DNA of 64,000 nt, from contig JANEZZ010000728.1 of assembly GCA_026122225.1 (NCBI GenBank), forward strand, positions 744,001 to 808,000. Reading direction: 5' to 3'. The position numbers were made by a program, and so were the translations under genes. Of this stretch, positions 33,657 through 44,200 are shown piece after piece. Origin of the DNA: Heloderma charlesbogerti (Eukaryota; Chordata; Lepidosauria; Squamata; Helodermatidae). Within the stretch, counting starts at the first letter, position 1; every line of letters starts with the position of its first letter. The notes below the pieces were generated by a model. It was not told the origin of the DNA. It saw only the letters and a program-made list of their open reading frames with translations, and ran no database searches.

Positions 33657-33857
33657 TAGTGTACTAGAGGCAAAATCACCCAAAACACAGGGAGCTGCAT
33701 AGGTCCTGAAGCATATGCTACGCTGACACTCTCATAATTTGGACTTGACCAGGGGCACGCTTGCCTGCAAGGAAGCTGAGCACCTGCAACGTTAGGGAAG
33801 GCTTCTGCAATCTGCAAATCTACAACAGCAACCTTATGAGTGATGCATATTCAAAAT

Positions 33858-33858
<1 letters not shown>

Positions 33859-33894
<36 letters not shown>

Positions 33895-33905
33895 ATACAT
33901 ACATA
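33859..33905. repeat. TG microsatellite at the Tc1 left end
   Basis: A TG run followed by ACATACATACATA, ending at the Tc1 terminal repeat. Confidence 0.95.
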
Positions 33906-34982
33906 GAGTACTGTGCAAAAGTCTTAGGCCACCATTAGATTTGTTGTTTTAGCAATGGTATAATGACCATATATAATTATTTCTCAGTCTCTTCATTAGA
34001 ATACAACCAGAAAATACAGGAAATTTGTATGCGGTATTCAACAACAGAAAAAGATCAGAAAAAACTGCTTCCATAGGCTAAAGTGGCAAGTATTTAGTGT
34101 GACCTCCCCTTACACTAGAGTAACAGCAGGCGTCTGGCCAGGAATGGTCTTCGTGGAAGGGTAGCAGCCAAGAAACCACTTTTGCGGAAAGGGAACAGGG
34201 TGAAAAAGCTAAGATATGCTAAAGCTCACAAAGACTGGAATGAGGATCAGTGGAAAAGAGTATTATGGAGTGATGAATCCAAGTTTGAAATTTTGGGGTC
34301 CAATCGTCAACAGTATGTTAGAAGAAGAGTTGGAGAGAGATGGACGAATAAGTGCTTGCGGCCTTCAGTGAAACATGGTGGAGGGCCTGTCCTGGTTTGG
34401 GGCTGCATTTCTGCCAGTGGTGTTAGGGATCTTGTCCATATTGATGGGATCATGAATGCTGAAAAATACAGATAGGTTTTAATTCATCATGCCATTCCTT
34501 CTGGAAAGTGCCTGATTGGGAATGGTTTCATTTTTCAGCATGGTAACGATCCCAAGCACACTGCTAATGCAGCGAAATCATATTTAGTGAGGAAAACAGC
34601 TGATAAAACACTGACAGTCATGGACTGGCCTCCACAGAGTCCAGACCTGAATATTATAGAGGCAGTATGGGATCACCTGGACAGAGAAAGTAATAAAAGA
34701 CAACCTACATCTAAAGAAGAACTATGGGAAGTGCTGAAAGAAGCCTGGTGTAATATACCAGAAGATTACTTCAGAAAACTTCAGGATTGTCTCCCAGAAA
34801 GAGTTCAAGATGTGCTTAGAGCCAAGGGAGGTCACACTAAATACTGGCTTTTGCCTGTACATATTTCCTGTATTTTCTGTTTGTATCTTAATACAGAGTC
34901 CGGAAAATAATTATGGATGGTCATTAAAACTTTGCTAAAACAACACAGCTGGTGGTGGCCTAAGACTTTTGCACAGTACTGT
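33906..34982 (+). mobile_element. Decayed Tc1-like transposon
   Basis: The ends carry inverted AGTACTGTGCAAAAGTCTTA (33907 on; complement ending near 34980). Plus-strand transposase remnants include LWSDESKFEILGSN, VKHGGGPVLVWGCI (34182-34475) and DWPPQSPDLNIIEAVWDHL (34587-34910). A TAG stop and frame changes split the gene, and the second catalytic Asp box is degraded (QHGNDPKHT lies outside the open frames). It is a different Tc1 family from the copy at 42014. Microsatellites lie on both sides. Confidence 0.93.
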
Positions 34983-35053
34983 GTGTGTGTGTATGTGTGT
35001 GTGTGTGTGTATGTATATATGTGTGTGTGTGTGTGTATGTATGTGTGCATGTA

Positions 35054-35122
<69 letters not shown>

Positions 35123-35129
35123 AAAAAAA
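34979..35129. repeat. TG/TA/A-run microsatellite between Tc1 and exon 7
   Basis: TG runs with GTATGT interruptions, then TA repeats, then a run of 13 A. It starts at the Tc1 right end and stops at the exon 7 donor. On the coding strand it reads T-run, TA, CA. Confidence 0.97.
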
Positions 35130-35132
35130 TAC

Positions 35133-35249
35133 CTGTAACTGATTCAGACTGCTCAAACTCTATCAGAATTCTCTGAACTTGTATCAGTGTATTCCTGGCT
35201 TCCTCCAACTCCTTCCAGATCAGGTAGACATCTTCTCGGACACCTGTTC
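35133..35249 (-). CDS. VWA3B: VWA3B-like exon 7
   Basis: It encodes TGVREDVYLIWKELEEARNT, then LIQVQRILIEFEQSESVT. The helical, charged pattern suggests a coiled segment between the two VWA regions. The acceptor follows CCAAATACAG. The donor is ACAG|GTATTT and runs at once into a T run, TA repeat and CA repeat on the coding strand. It takes one base from exon 6 and leaves one base for exon 8. Confidence 0.92.
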
Positions 35250-35777
35250 CTGTATTTGGAGAGATAGACAAAAATGGAGGTAAGAGAAGCTACTCACTGA
35301 CAAAAGAGTTTCTGTGGGCTTTTGTGTCCTCTAAATGGTTTTGTATTTGATGATCTGGTACAGTAGTTATGGGCAATCACTTCATGCTTTTCGAGAGTTT
35401 ATCCAGGAGCAAATCTTTCAGATTACACTGGTATGGCTATTATGGCTCTGGGGAAGCAAATCTCACTACGTTTGTATTATCTGAACATCAACAAGGCCTA
35501 TCATTTCAATGGGATTTAAGCACACCTAACTTACTCTTGATTACTCCCACAGTAACTTATTTTAAACAAAAAAAATATTTTTTTGCCATTGATTAGAAAG
35601 TCTTGCTGTTGGTGAAGCTATGGCCAAGATCCAGATTACTCATGAGTAGAATTCCGCTCACGGGATGTTCTGATGAATGAAATAGGGAAGGCAAGTTTCA
35701 CCATCTCTTTCTTCTCCCCTGGAGTCCCCTGTGCCTCCCCACAAGGTGCTCTGGAGAGTCAAGGGACTCTCTGGAAC

Positions 35778-36000
35778 AAGGGTGCAGAAGCCCAAGCCTG
35801 TTGGCCAAATCTCGCACTCCGAGGCTCTTCAGAGGGACACATGCCTTTCCCCTGGCCCCACCCTCTTTCTGCCGATGACCAATTGTTTGGTGGTTGCCCA
35901 GCTTTTGTGCAGTTTTTCCCCATTCTAGAAGAGGATGAAATGTCTCTACTCAGGACAAGTTTCTGACAGTAAGAGCTTTAAGCTACAATAGGCTGGTAGT
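35778..36000 (+). repeat. Rep-D copy, truncated
   Basis: CCAATTGTTTGGTGGTTGCC and CAGTAAGAGCTTTAAGCTAC landmarks are present. Confidence 0.75.
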
Positions 36001-36347
36001 TTTGATACAACGGAGCCATGTGGGAGGTGGCTGGGGGCCTGTAGGAGGAAACTGGCAAAAATTGCCTCTGCCCCTCCTTCCTCAAGGGGAGCCCCCTCCA
36101 CTGGATCTCAATCCCTTCCACAAATGGAAGGAGCAGAAAGGCAAGCCTGGATCCAACCCTAGATATTTAGGAGCTCCTTGAAAACTTTCCGTCACACTCT
36201 TATCATAATCAAGAAATAGAAACCAGGATGGTGCTGTGCAGATGAAGAGGCACAGCTATCCACTAGTTAGGAGCAGGGTTGAGTCTTAATGGCTGGGATT
36301 GCCAGGGAAAGGGAACAGGTTTAGCACCCACCCCAATGGTGTCCCTA

Positions 36348-36692
36348 AGTCAGGGGTAGGAAACCAGCCTCAGGGTTGAATTCCATTTCAGACAAGCTCT
36401 TGGGGGCTACATTTCAGTGGTAGGCAGTGCAAAAGAGGCAGGGCCCCAAATACCAAAAATGCCAACATATTGTAGCGTAAAGCTCTTACTGCCAAGTAAC
36501 TAAGCCTCAGGAGAGGCATTTCAACCTTTTAGAATAGAGGGGAAACTGCATAAACGCTGGGAAACCATGAAATGATTGATGATCAGGAGAAGGGGGTGTG
36601 GTAGGAGGAGGCGTGGCCATCTGGTGAACTCTTGGGGGCCAGATTTGCAGGAGGGCCAGACTGAGACCATGAGCCTGAGATTCCCCACTCCT
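36348..36692 (-). repeat. Rep-D copy
   Basis: A full-length copy in the reverse orientation (GTAAAGCTCTTACTGCCAAG, AGGAGAGGCATTTCAACCTT). Confidence 0.82.
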
Positions 36693-37523
36693 GCCTTAAG
36701 TGCACCTTTTTACTCTCTCTTTACGTAGGCAAATAATTGCCATGAGTTCCTGTGCATCAAATGTGCTTGCACATGGACACACTGTTGCAGTGAGTGGACT
36801 CTGGGATGTCCAACCCTCACCAACAGGGATCCTACAGAGAAGTGCAATCTGTCTCCTTGCACAGAGCATGTAAGAATGCACTGCTTGCCAGGGATACTTA
36901 CCATATAACATTTGCATCTGATGAAGTGGACACTGGTCCACGAATGCTTTTGTCATAATAAATCTGTTAGCCAGTCAGGCGCCACTTTGTTCTTTTTGCC
37001 ACAACTGATGAATGTGGCTATTCTTCTGGAATTTGCTGCATAGAAGCCTCCCTTCCACACAGCCCACTCATCACAACAGCAGGGATTTTGCTAGTAAAGC
37101 CATACCAGTTAAAAATCATGCTGGAAAAAGGTGCTGCCAAAAATCTTAACATGGACACAGATGAGCTAGGGAACAACAAACACACCATAAGAGCAGAAGC
37201 AGAACAGCTCTTTCTATTATATATTGGAAAGCTTATCCTGAACTATATTCTACATTTACATACACCTGAATACATATATCCTTAAATACCAGCAACAGCT
37301 TTATTTGCCTAAAATAGCAGCTTAACTGTCTTCAATGCCAGGATGTCATGGCTTATGATGCTGCAGTGGCACCCGCAGTTTGTGTGAACCACTTTTAGGA
37401 GTTCATTTGCTGGGACAGCAAATCTTGAGAGAGGGCCATATGTCACAAATCTGATAGCAATGTGTTCCATTTATATTTTTGAACTTATACCAAACACATT
37501 TGCGGAGGATCCATTAAGTCTAT

Positions 37524-37970
37524 AAGAGCACAATCCTATAGGGACAGTCGTCCACCTCTGAACTCAGAGGCGACCAACTATCCAATGCAGGGCAGGCGGA
37601 GCCGAAGGGGATAGTCTCCTCCGCACTCTGGCTGCCCTGTATTTGCAGCTAGAGGGCAGATTTCAGCTGTTTTAGCCAGGGCACCTCAGAGCAGAACGGG
37701 AAGGCCGGATGGTGCATAGGAAGCATCATACCGGCGCTTCCTCTGTTCCCTCCCTTCCCTGTCCCAGGAATGCCCCTTTCCTCCCATTCCGCACTGCTCG
37801 TACAAGTGTGGAGCTGGGGATAAATTGCGCTGCCTACAAGGGGGAGGGGGCAGAGAGGTCATTTTCTGGGAACTGACCTCGAAGCACTGGCTCCAAGGTC
37901 GGTTCCCAGAAAACAAAAAATCCTATGGCCATCTAGCCGTTGTCTAGTGGCCATAGGATTGCGCCCTAAG
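37524..37970. mobile_element. Element with CACAATCCTATAG ends and two hairpins
   Basis: The ends (AGAGCACAATCCTATAG and CCATAGGATTGCGCCCT) are inverted. Inside are TTTTCTGGGAACTGACCT paired with AGGTCGGTTCCCAGAAAA (37863-37913) and CCTATGGCCA paired with TGGCCATAGG (37922-37958). It is probably a MITE related to FB-2 by its ends. Confidence 0.6.
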
Positions 37971-38257
37971 TGTTGTTCGATAGAAATAATGTCTATGCAA
38001 AATATGCATACACTAGTGCAATTCTGTCTTGCGCTCCCGTTATTGTGCAATTTTAATGTCTTATTGTATACTGCCATCTCCTGGGACTCTTCTATATTTC
38101 TTTCTTTTATATTAGAAAGAAAATCAACCAATGAAAATGAATTTTAAAAATGGTAGTACACCATTTTTAAAAGAATAAAATTAAATCTCCATCCACCCTG
38201 AATTACAAGTACCTTGGAAGATCTCATTTACAAACCAAAAATTTTATTACTTCATAC

Positions 38258-38705
38258 CAAGTGTAATAATAATAATAAAAAAATTATATACCATCCTTCA
38301 ATTCTAAAACCCCAAGGGGTGCTTACAAAACAGGAGTTAAAATAATCCACAATTTAAAAAAAAAAACAGTGGGGGAAATATAAAACAATTAGAATCATTT
38401 TGGTTGCAATCCTATACTTACTTACCTGGGAGCAAGCCCCACAGAATTTAATGAGACTTATTTTTGAGTGAACATGTACAGGATTGCATTGTAAGATTAG
38501 AAAGAAAGGATAAAACAGACAACAAGATATGATAAAGCAAGTAGACAAATATTGTAATGGCACGGATGAATAAAAAGGCATTCCCTTGGCACCAGCTGAA
38601 CCTCCTTGGAGAATGCATTCCTCAGAAGGGGCACCACCACTGAAAAGGCTCTTTTCCTGGTTGCCAGCTGCATAACCTCAGGCAGAGACATTTGAAGAGC
38701 CTCAG
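38258..38705. repeat. Rep-C copy split by FB-2
   Basis: AATTATATACCATCCTTCAA start and GAATGCATTCCTCAGAAGGG, then CACCACTGAAAAGGCTCTTT, at the end. FB-2 (38403-38490) interrupts it. Confidence 0.75.
38403..38490. repeat. FB-2 element
   Basis: TTGCAATCCTATACTTACTT pairs with GTACAGGATTGCA. It is located inside a Rep-C copy. Confidence 0.8.
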
Positions 38706-39062
38706 GGGAAGATCTTAGCACTCAGGCAAGTACAGGTGGTCCTTAACTATGAAAAAATATGGATAGCTACACATGCTTAATCATCAATGCAAAGTTTTTC
38801 TACAGGAATAAAGGTACCCAAAAGGAGAATATGCCGTGATCATGGGGGAAGTAGAGTGGTATAGTTCAAAAGGTATCATTGTGTTTAAAAATCAAGTTCA
38901 AAAGAACAATTCTACTGAGCAATGCTCTAACTAAAATAATTCAGATTTATTTAGCTGAAGCTACAAAACCATTTTAATGACAATTTAAATCTCTTCAACA
39001 GCCTGTTTTGTAGAGACTTTATTCTTCCCTTGGTCTTTCATTACTAGGAGCAGAGGCAAGGG

Positions 39063-39148
39063 CTACAATCTTGCACACAAATAGACTGCTTAAATCCCGC
39101 TGAAGTCAATAGGGTTAAAGCAGCCTAACCACGCTCAGTATTGCAGCC
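39063..39148. repeat. FB-2 element, diverged
   Basis: CTACAATCTTGCACACAAAT start, CCGCTGAAGTCAATAGGGTT core and ATTGCAGCC end. Confidence 0.6.
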
Positions 39149-39307
39149 AAGAAGATCATTACTTTTTATTCCAGATTAATAAATCCTACTCATCACTGGA
39201 TTTTATTATTGCCATTATTAATGCCATTTACAACTGCCTTACTCCCATAAACATTCACTGAAATTATGGAAAAAGTCTCTTTTCATGGTCTTTAAGCATC
39301 CCAATAA

Positions 39308-39700
39308 TGGGCCAATTCACATCTTTGGCAGCCTCTTCACAAGCACCTCAACATTGAGAGAGGGCCACCATCAGACCTGCAGCCAAACAGCCTTCACACA
39401 AAGATGCCATGCCACCTTGTTGTGTGTGCAGTGTGGGGGGTTGTGCTCATAACACATTGGCCTTGTTATGAGCACAAGCTCATAGCTCATGGGCTCCCAT
39501 TTGCAAGTGAAGGACATTTTAAAGCTTCCACCTCTGGCTTGTTCTAAACCACAGTTTCCCATTTCATCCAAACTCAGGAAACAAACCACAGTTAGTTAAC
39601 ATGCCAGAATCATATCACATTTATTATATTAATATATTTGTTGCATTTTTAAACCACCCGATCACTGACATTGTTTGGGCGGTGTGATGTCTGAACTGGA
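39308..39700. repeat. Foldback-like repeat region
   Basis: GCCAATTCACATCTTTGGC at the left and GTGTGATGTCTGAACTGGACC at the right resemble the ends of related foldbacks. AAACCACAGTT motifs repeat inside, and the perfect hairpin at 39441-39477 is within it. Confidence 0.45.
39441..39477. other. Perfect 14-bp hairpin
   Basis: TTGTGCTCATAACA, a 9-base loop (CATTGGCCT), then TGTTATGAGCACAA. It lies within a foldback-like region. Confidence 0.85.
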
Positions 39701-39929
39701 CCACAGCCACCAAGATTTGGGCATGTTAAGTCCTACCAGAGCTCTGTGAATGCTTGCACAGGGTCAGCTGAGAAGACTTTTGTAAGCAGCTTTGAGAGCT
39801 GGTTGGGGCTATAAAGAGGAAGCCGTGTGTTTAAATAAATAAAAATGAATTGTGTGGCAATCACCGTACCAAACAGGTGTGAACACCTTCTTTAAAACTG
39901 ATAAGTAGTGCTGTGTTTGTTGATGTTGT

Positions 39930-41730
39930 TCAGTCGTTCAGTCGCGTCCGACTCTTCGTGACCCCATGGATCATAGCACGCCAGGCCTTCCTGTCCTGAG
40001 CTCTCTCCCGGAGTGTGCTCAAGTTCATATTCATTGCATCAGTGATGCTACCTAGCCATCTCATCCTCTGCCGTCCCCTTCTCCTTTTGCCTTCAGTCTT
40101 TCCCAGCATCACGGTCTTTTCCAGAGAGTTTTCTCTTCGCATTAGGTGGCCAAAATATTTCAGCTTCAACTTCAGTATCTGTCCTTCCAATGAGCAGTCA
40201 GGGTTGATTTCCTTTAGGATGGACTGATTCGACCTCCTTGCAGTCCAGGGGACTCCTAAGAGTCTTCTCCAGCACCACAGTTCGAAAGCATCGATTCTTC
40301 GGCGCTCAGCCTTCCTTATAGTCCAGCTCTCACAGCCATACGTTGCTACTGGGAAAACCATAGCTCTGATTATACGAACCTTTGTGGGCAAGGTGATGTC
40401 TCTGCTTCTTACTATGCTGTCTAGGTTTGCCATAGCTTTCCTCCCAAGGAGCAAGTGTCTTTTAATTTCATGGCTGCAGTCACCGACTGCGGTGATCTTG
40501 GAGCCCAAGAAAATAAAATCTGTCACCGCTTCCATTTCTTCCCCTTCTATATGCCAGGAAGTGATGGGGCCAGATGCCATGATCTTCGTTTTTTTAATGT
40601 TGAGTTTCAAACCAGCTTTTGCACTCTCCTCTTTCACCCTCAACAAGAGGATCTTTAGATCCTCTTCGCTTTCTGCCATTAGGGTGGTATCGTCTGCGTA
40701 TCTGAGGTTGTTGATAATTCTCCCAGCAATCTTAATTCCGACCTATGATTCATCCAACCCGGCGTTTCTCATGATGTTCTCTGCATATAAGTTAAATAAG
40801 CAGGGTGACAATATGCAGCCTTGTCGTACTCCTTTCCCAATTTTGAACCACTCGGTTGTTCCATGTCTGGTTTTTACTGTTGCTTCTTGACCCTCATACA
40901 GGTTTCTCAGGAGACAGGTAAGGTGGTCTGGTACTCCCATCACTTTAAGAATTTGCCACAGTTTGTTGTGATCCACACAATCAAAGGCTTTGGCGAAGTC
41001 AATGAAGCAGAAATAGATGTTTTTCTGGAATTCCCTTGCTTTCTCCATGATCCAGCGAACGTTGGCGATTTGATCTCTAGTTCCTCTGCCTCTTCGGAAC
41101 CCAGCTTGTACTTCCAGTAGTTCTTTTTGGTGTTAGTTTTTTTTTGGTGTTAGTTCTTGAAGGTGTTGTAGGTCTTCATAGAACCGATCAACCTCAGCTT
41201 CGTCGGCATCAGTGGTTGGGGCACAGACTTGAGTTACTGTGATGTTGAATGGTTTGCCTTGGATTCGTGCTGAGATCATTCTATCGTTTTTAAGATTGTA
41301 CCCCAGTACTGCTTTTCCCACCCTTTTGTTGACTATGAGTGCTACTCCATTTCTTCTAAGGGATTCTTGCCCACAGTAGTAGATATGATGGTCACCTGAA
41401 TTAAATCCGCCCATGCCTGTCCATTTTAGTTCGGTGATTCCCAGGATGTCGATGTTCAATCTTGCCATCTCATGTTTGACCACCTCCAGCTTACCTTGAT
41501 TCATTGATCTTACATTCCAGGTTCCTAAACAATATTGTTCTTTACAGCATCGGATTTTCTTTTCACCACCAGACACATGCACAGCTGAGTGTCCTTTCGG
41601 CTTTGGCCCAGCCGCTTCACTCTTTCTGGCGCTACTTGGAAATACCCTCTGCTCTTCCCCAGTAGTATATTGGACACCTTCCGACCTGAGTGCTGTGTTG
41701 GCCTCATACAATTTTTCTGCAGCAATTGCT
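39930..41730 (-). mobile_element. BovB (RTE-clade) LINE with internal deletion
   Basis: An endonuclease frame (41711-41133: GTWNVRSMNQGKLEVVKHEM, GITELKWTGMG) is followed in the same frame by reverse transcriptase (41129-40746: VQAGFRRGRGTRDQI, FIDFAKAFDCVDHNK, GKGVRQGCILSPCLFNLY) and, after one TAG stop at about 40743, by the RT/C-terminal part (RYADDTTLMAESEED, YGCESWTIRKAERRR, GRQRMRWLGSITDAM) to 39930. These are BovB hallmarks. Full BovB is about 3.2 kb. Here roughly 1 kb between endonuclease and RT is missing, with a 15-bp direct repeat (41124-41138 and 41141-41155) at the join. The 3' end has the CAACAACAAC-type tail. Confidence 0.95.
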
Positions 41731-42013
41731 AGATTCCATTAAGTTATACCCTGAAAGTATTTGCTTATTCTCTGTATTTCTTCACTGAAGTTGGGTGACC
41801 CCCACTGTACTTTCCTTCCCAATTAGCCAGCAGGTTGATTTGTGATCATATAATTTTTCTAGTTAAGCACAAACCTGAGTACCCTGAAGAAGCGTTACGT
41901 TTCTCTGGAGGAAAAACAATATGTGCCAAAAAGCCAGTGCCTGTATGCCATATCATAAATGTAACATATTAATAAAAATGAATCCAAAAAATGCCAATAC
42001 ATTACCATACATA

Positions 42014-43602
42014 CAGTCAGGGCCAGAAATATTGGAACAAGGATAACTGTTTTGGCAGTTGGCCTCTGTACACCATCACATTGAAGTTGAAGGGAAACAC
42101 ACCCAGATGGGAGCGAAGTCAGGACTTTCAGCTGTAATTCAAGGGGTTTGACAAAAGTGGGGCACTACCCATTCAGGAAGTACAGCCAGTGGCATGTACA
42201 CACATCCATCGTTGGTGGCTCATAAGTAATGGAACAAACCAACATCATTTCGAACTTAAGGGTTGCCTTTAATACCTGGATGAAAATCCTTTGCAGTCAA
42301 TGACTGCCTGAAGTCTGGAACCCATGGACATGACCAAATGCTGAGTTTCCTTGTTTGTGGGTCTTTCTGCCTTCAGTCTGGTCTTCAGTAAGTGAAAAGC
42401 ATACTCTGTTGGGTTGAGATCAGGTGACTGACTTGGCCACTGAAGAACATCCCACTTCTTTGCCTTGAGAAACTCTTGGGTAGCTTTTGCTGTATGTTTG
42501 GGGTCATTATCCATCTGCAATATGAAGCAGCGTCCTATCAGTTTGGCAGCATTCGGCTGAATCTGAGCAGAAAGTATAGCCCTATACACTTCAGAATTCA
42601 TCCTGCTGCTTTTATCAGCAGTCAGGTCATCAATAAACACCAGTGACCCAGTTCCATTGGCAGCCATACATGCCCAGGCCATAACACTGCCTCCACCATG
42701 TTTGACAGATGATGTGGTATGCTTTGGATTATGAGCTGTTCCTTTCCTTCTCCATACTTTTCTCTTCCCATCATTCTGGTACAAGTTAATCTTGGTTTCA
42801 TCAGTCCAAAGAATCTTATTCCAGAATTGGGAAGGCTTTTTTAGGTGTTTGCTGGCAAAGGCTCATCTGGCCTTTCGGTTCTTGAGCATCACCAGTGGTT
42901 TGCACCTTGTTGTGAAGCCTCTGTATTTACATTCATAAAGCCATCTCGACTGTAGATGTTGACAATGACATGCCTACCTCCTCAAGAGCGTTCTTGACCT
43001 GGCTAGATGTTGTGAAAGGGTTCCTCTTCACCATGGGCAGAATTCTGCGGTCATCCACTTTAGTTGTCTTCCAGGCCTTTTGCTGTTGCGGAGCTTGCCA
43101 GTTAATTCCTTCTCTTTCAGGATGTTCCAGACTGTTGTATTGGCCACTCCCACTGTTTTTGCTATGTCTCTGATGGGTTTATTTTGTTTCCTCAGCCTAA
43201 TGATGGCTTCCTTCACTCGCATGGACGCCTCTTTGGACCTCATGTTGGGAGTTCCAGTGAACAGCCACCAAATGTAAATGTAACACTCAGAACCACCTCC
43301 AGGCCTTTTATCTGCTTGATTGGTCATGGGGTACCCAGGAAACAGGCCACACCTGGCCATGCAGCTGCTTGTCAGCCATTCGTTCCATTACTTATGAGCC
43401 ACCAACCATGGGTGTGTGTGTATGCCACTGGCTGTACTTCCTGAATGGTTAGTGCCCCACTTTTATCAAACCCTTGAATTACAGCTGAAAGTCCTGACTT
43501 CGCTCCTATCTGGGTGTGTTTCCTTTCAACTTCAATGTGGTGGTGTACAGAGGCCAACTGCCAAAACAGTTATCCTTGTTCCAATATTTCTGGCCCTGAC
43601 TG
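42014..43602 (-). mobile_element. Tc1/mariner transposon with long TIRs
   Basis: The element begins CAGTCAGGGCCAGAAATATT and ends with its complement, flanked by TA on both sides (42012-42013 and 43603-43604). The terminal inverted repeats are about 220 bp long. The minus-strand transposase has an HTH region (43360-43030: SKEASMRVKEAIIRLRKQNK, DIAKTVGVANTTVWNIL) and a DDE region (42784-42269: VKHGGGSVMAWACM, MDNDPKHTA, WPSQSPDLNPTEYAF). The middle (about 42785-43027) is frame-broken, so the copy should be inactive. Confidence 0.95.
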
Positions 43603-44067
43603 TAGTCTCCTAAGAGATTTCAATCACATTGTCTTCCATCTCACTGACATTTTTTCCATGTTGAGGTCCTCCCTGTGGACTCATCTTACCATACCCTTAG
43701 TTCACCAACAGGACTACTCCTCAATAACATGTCTCTTTATATGGGTGCTCATGTTTGTCACTGGACAGCTGGTAAAAGAGAGCTGTGGAAACTGAGAACT
43801 ATTGGCTATCACCACGAAGAGCACTGCTTGTCAGTTTAAGTGCCTTCTGAGAACTACCTAAAGTTCCATCTGAGAAAAGGAATAACTGCCCTGCAAGGAT
43901 ATTTCCCCCCTCCCTTCATAATAGTAGAACATAGAATCATCCAATAAAGTTCACTGACAGCACGATGAGCAAGACAAAAGCTAATGGTTCTTCACACAGT
44001 GCACAATGAATTTATGGAATTCAGTACCCAAACAATGGGGTGACGGCTACTAGTTGGGAAGACTAAG

Positions 44068-44200
44068 AAAAGATTAGAGAAATTCATGGAGGCTAAGATC
44101 TACCAGTGCCCATTACCTAGTATAGCAATTTCTCCATGTTCAGAATCCACACACTTCTAAAAACCAGATGCTGGGGAGGGCGGGGGGGAGAGAGAAGTAG
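44068..44200 (+). repeat. Rep-F fragment
   Basis: AGATTAGAGAAATTCATGGA start and CTCCATGTTCAGAATCCACA, then a G-rich stretch. Confidence 0.65.

Larger units (their letters stand above)
32799..35132 (-). other. VWA3B: Intron 7-8 (2.3 kb)
   Basis: It holds the decayed Tc1 element (33906-34982) between two microsatellites, and FB-2 copies at 33156-33239 and 33574-33656. About 32880-33150 and 33240-33570 are unremarkable. Confidence 0.8.

Noticed and set aside
34832..35271. Cys/Val/His/Thr repeat proteins across the TG/CA tracts
   Set aside because: Translations of microsatellite. Only the 35133-35249 part is a real exon.
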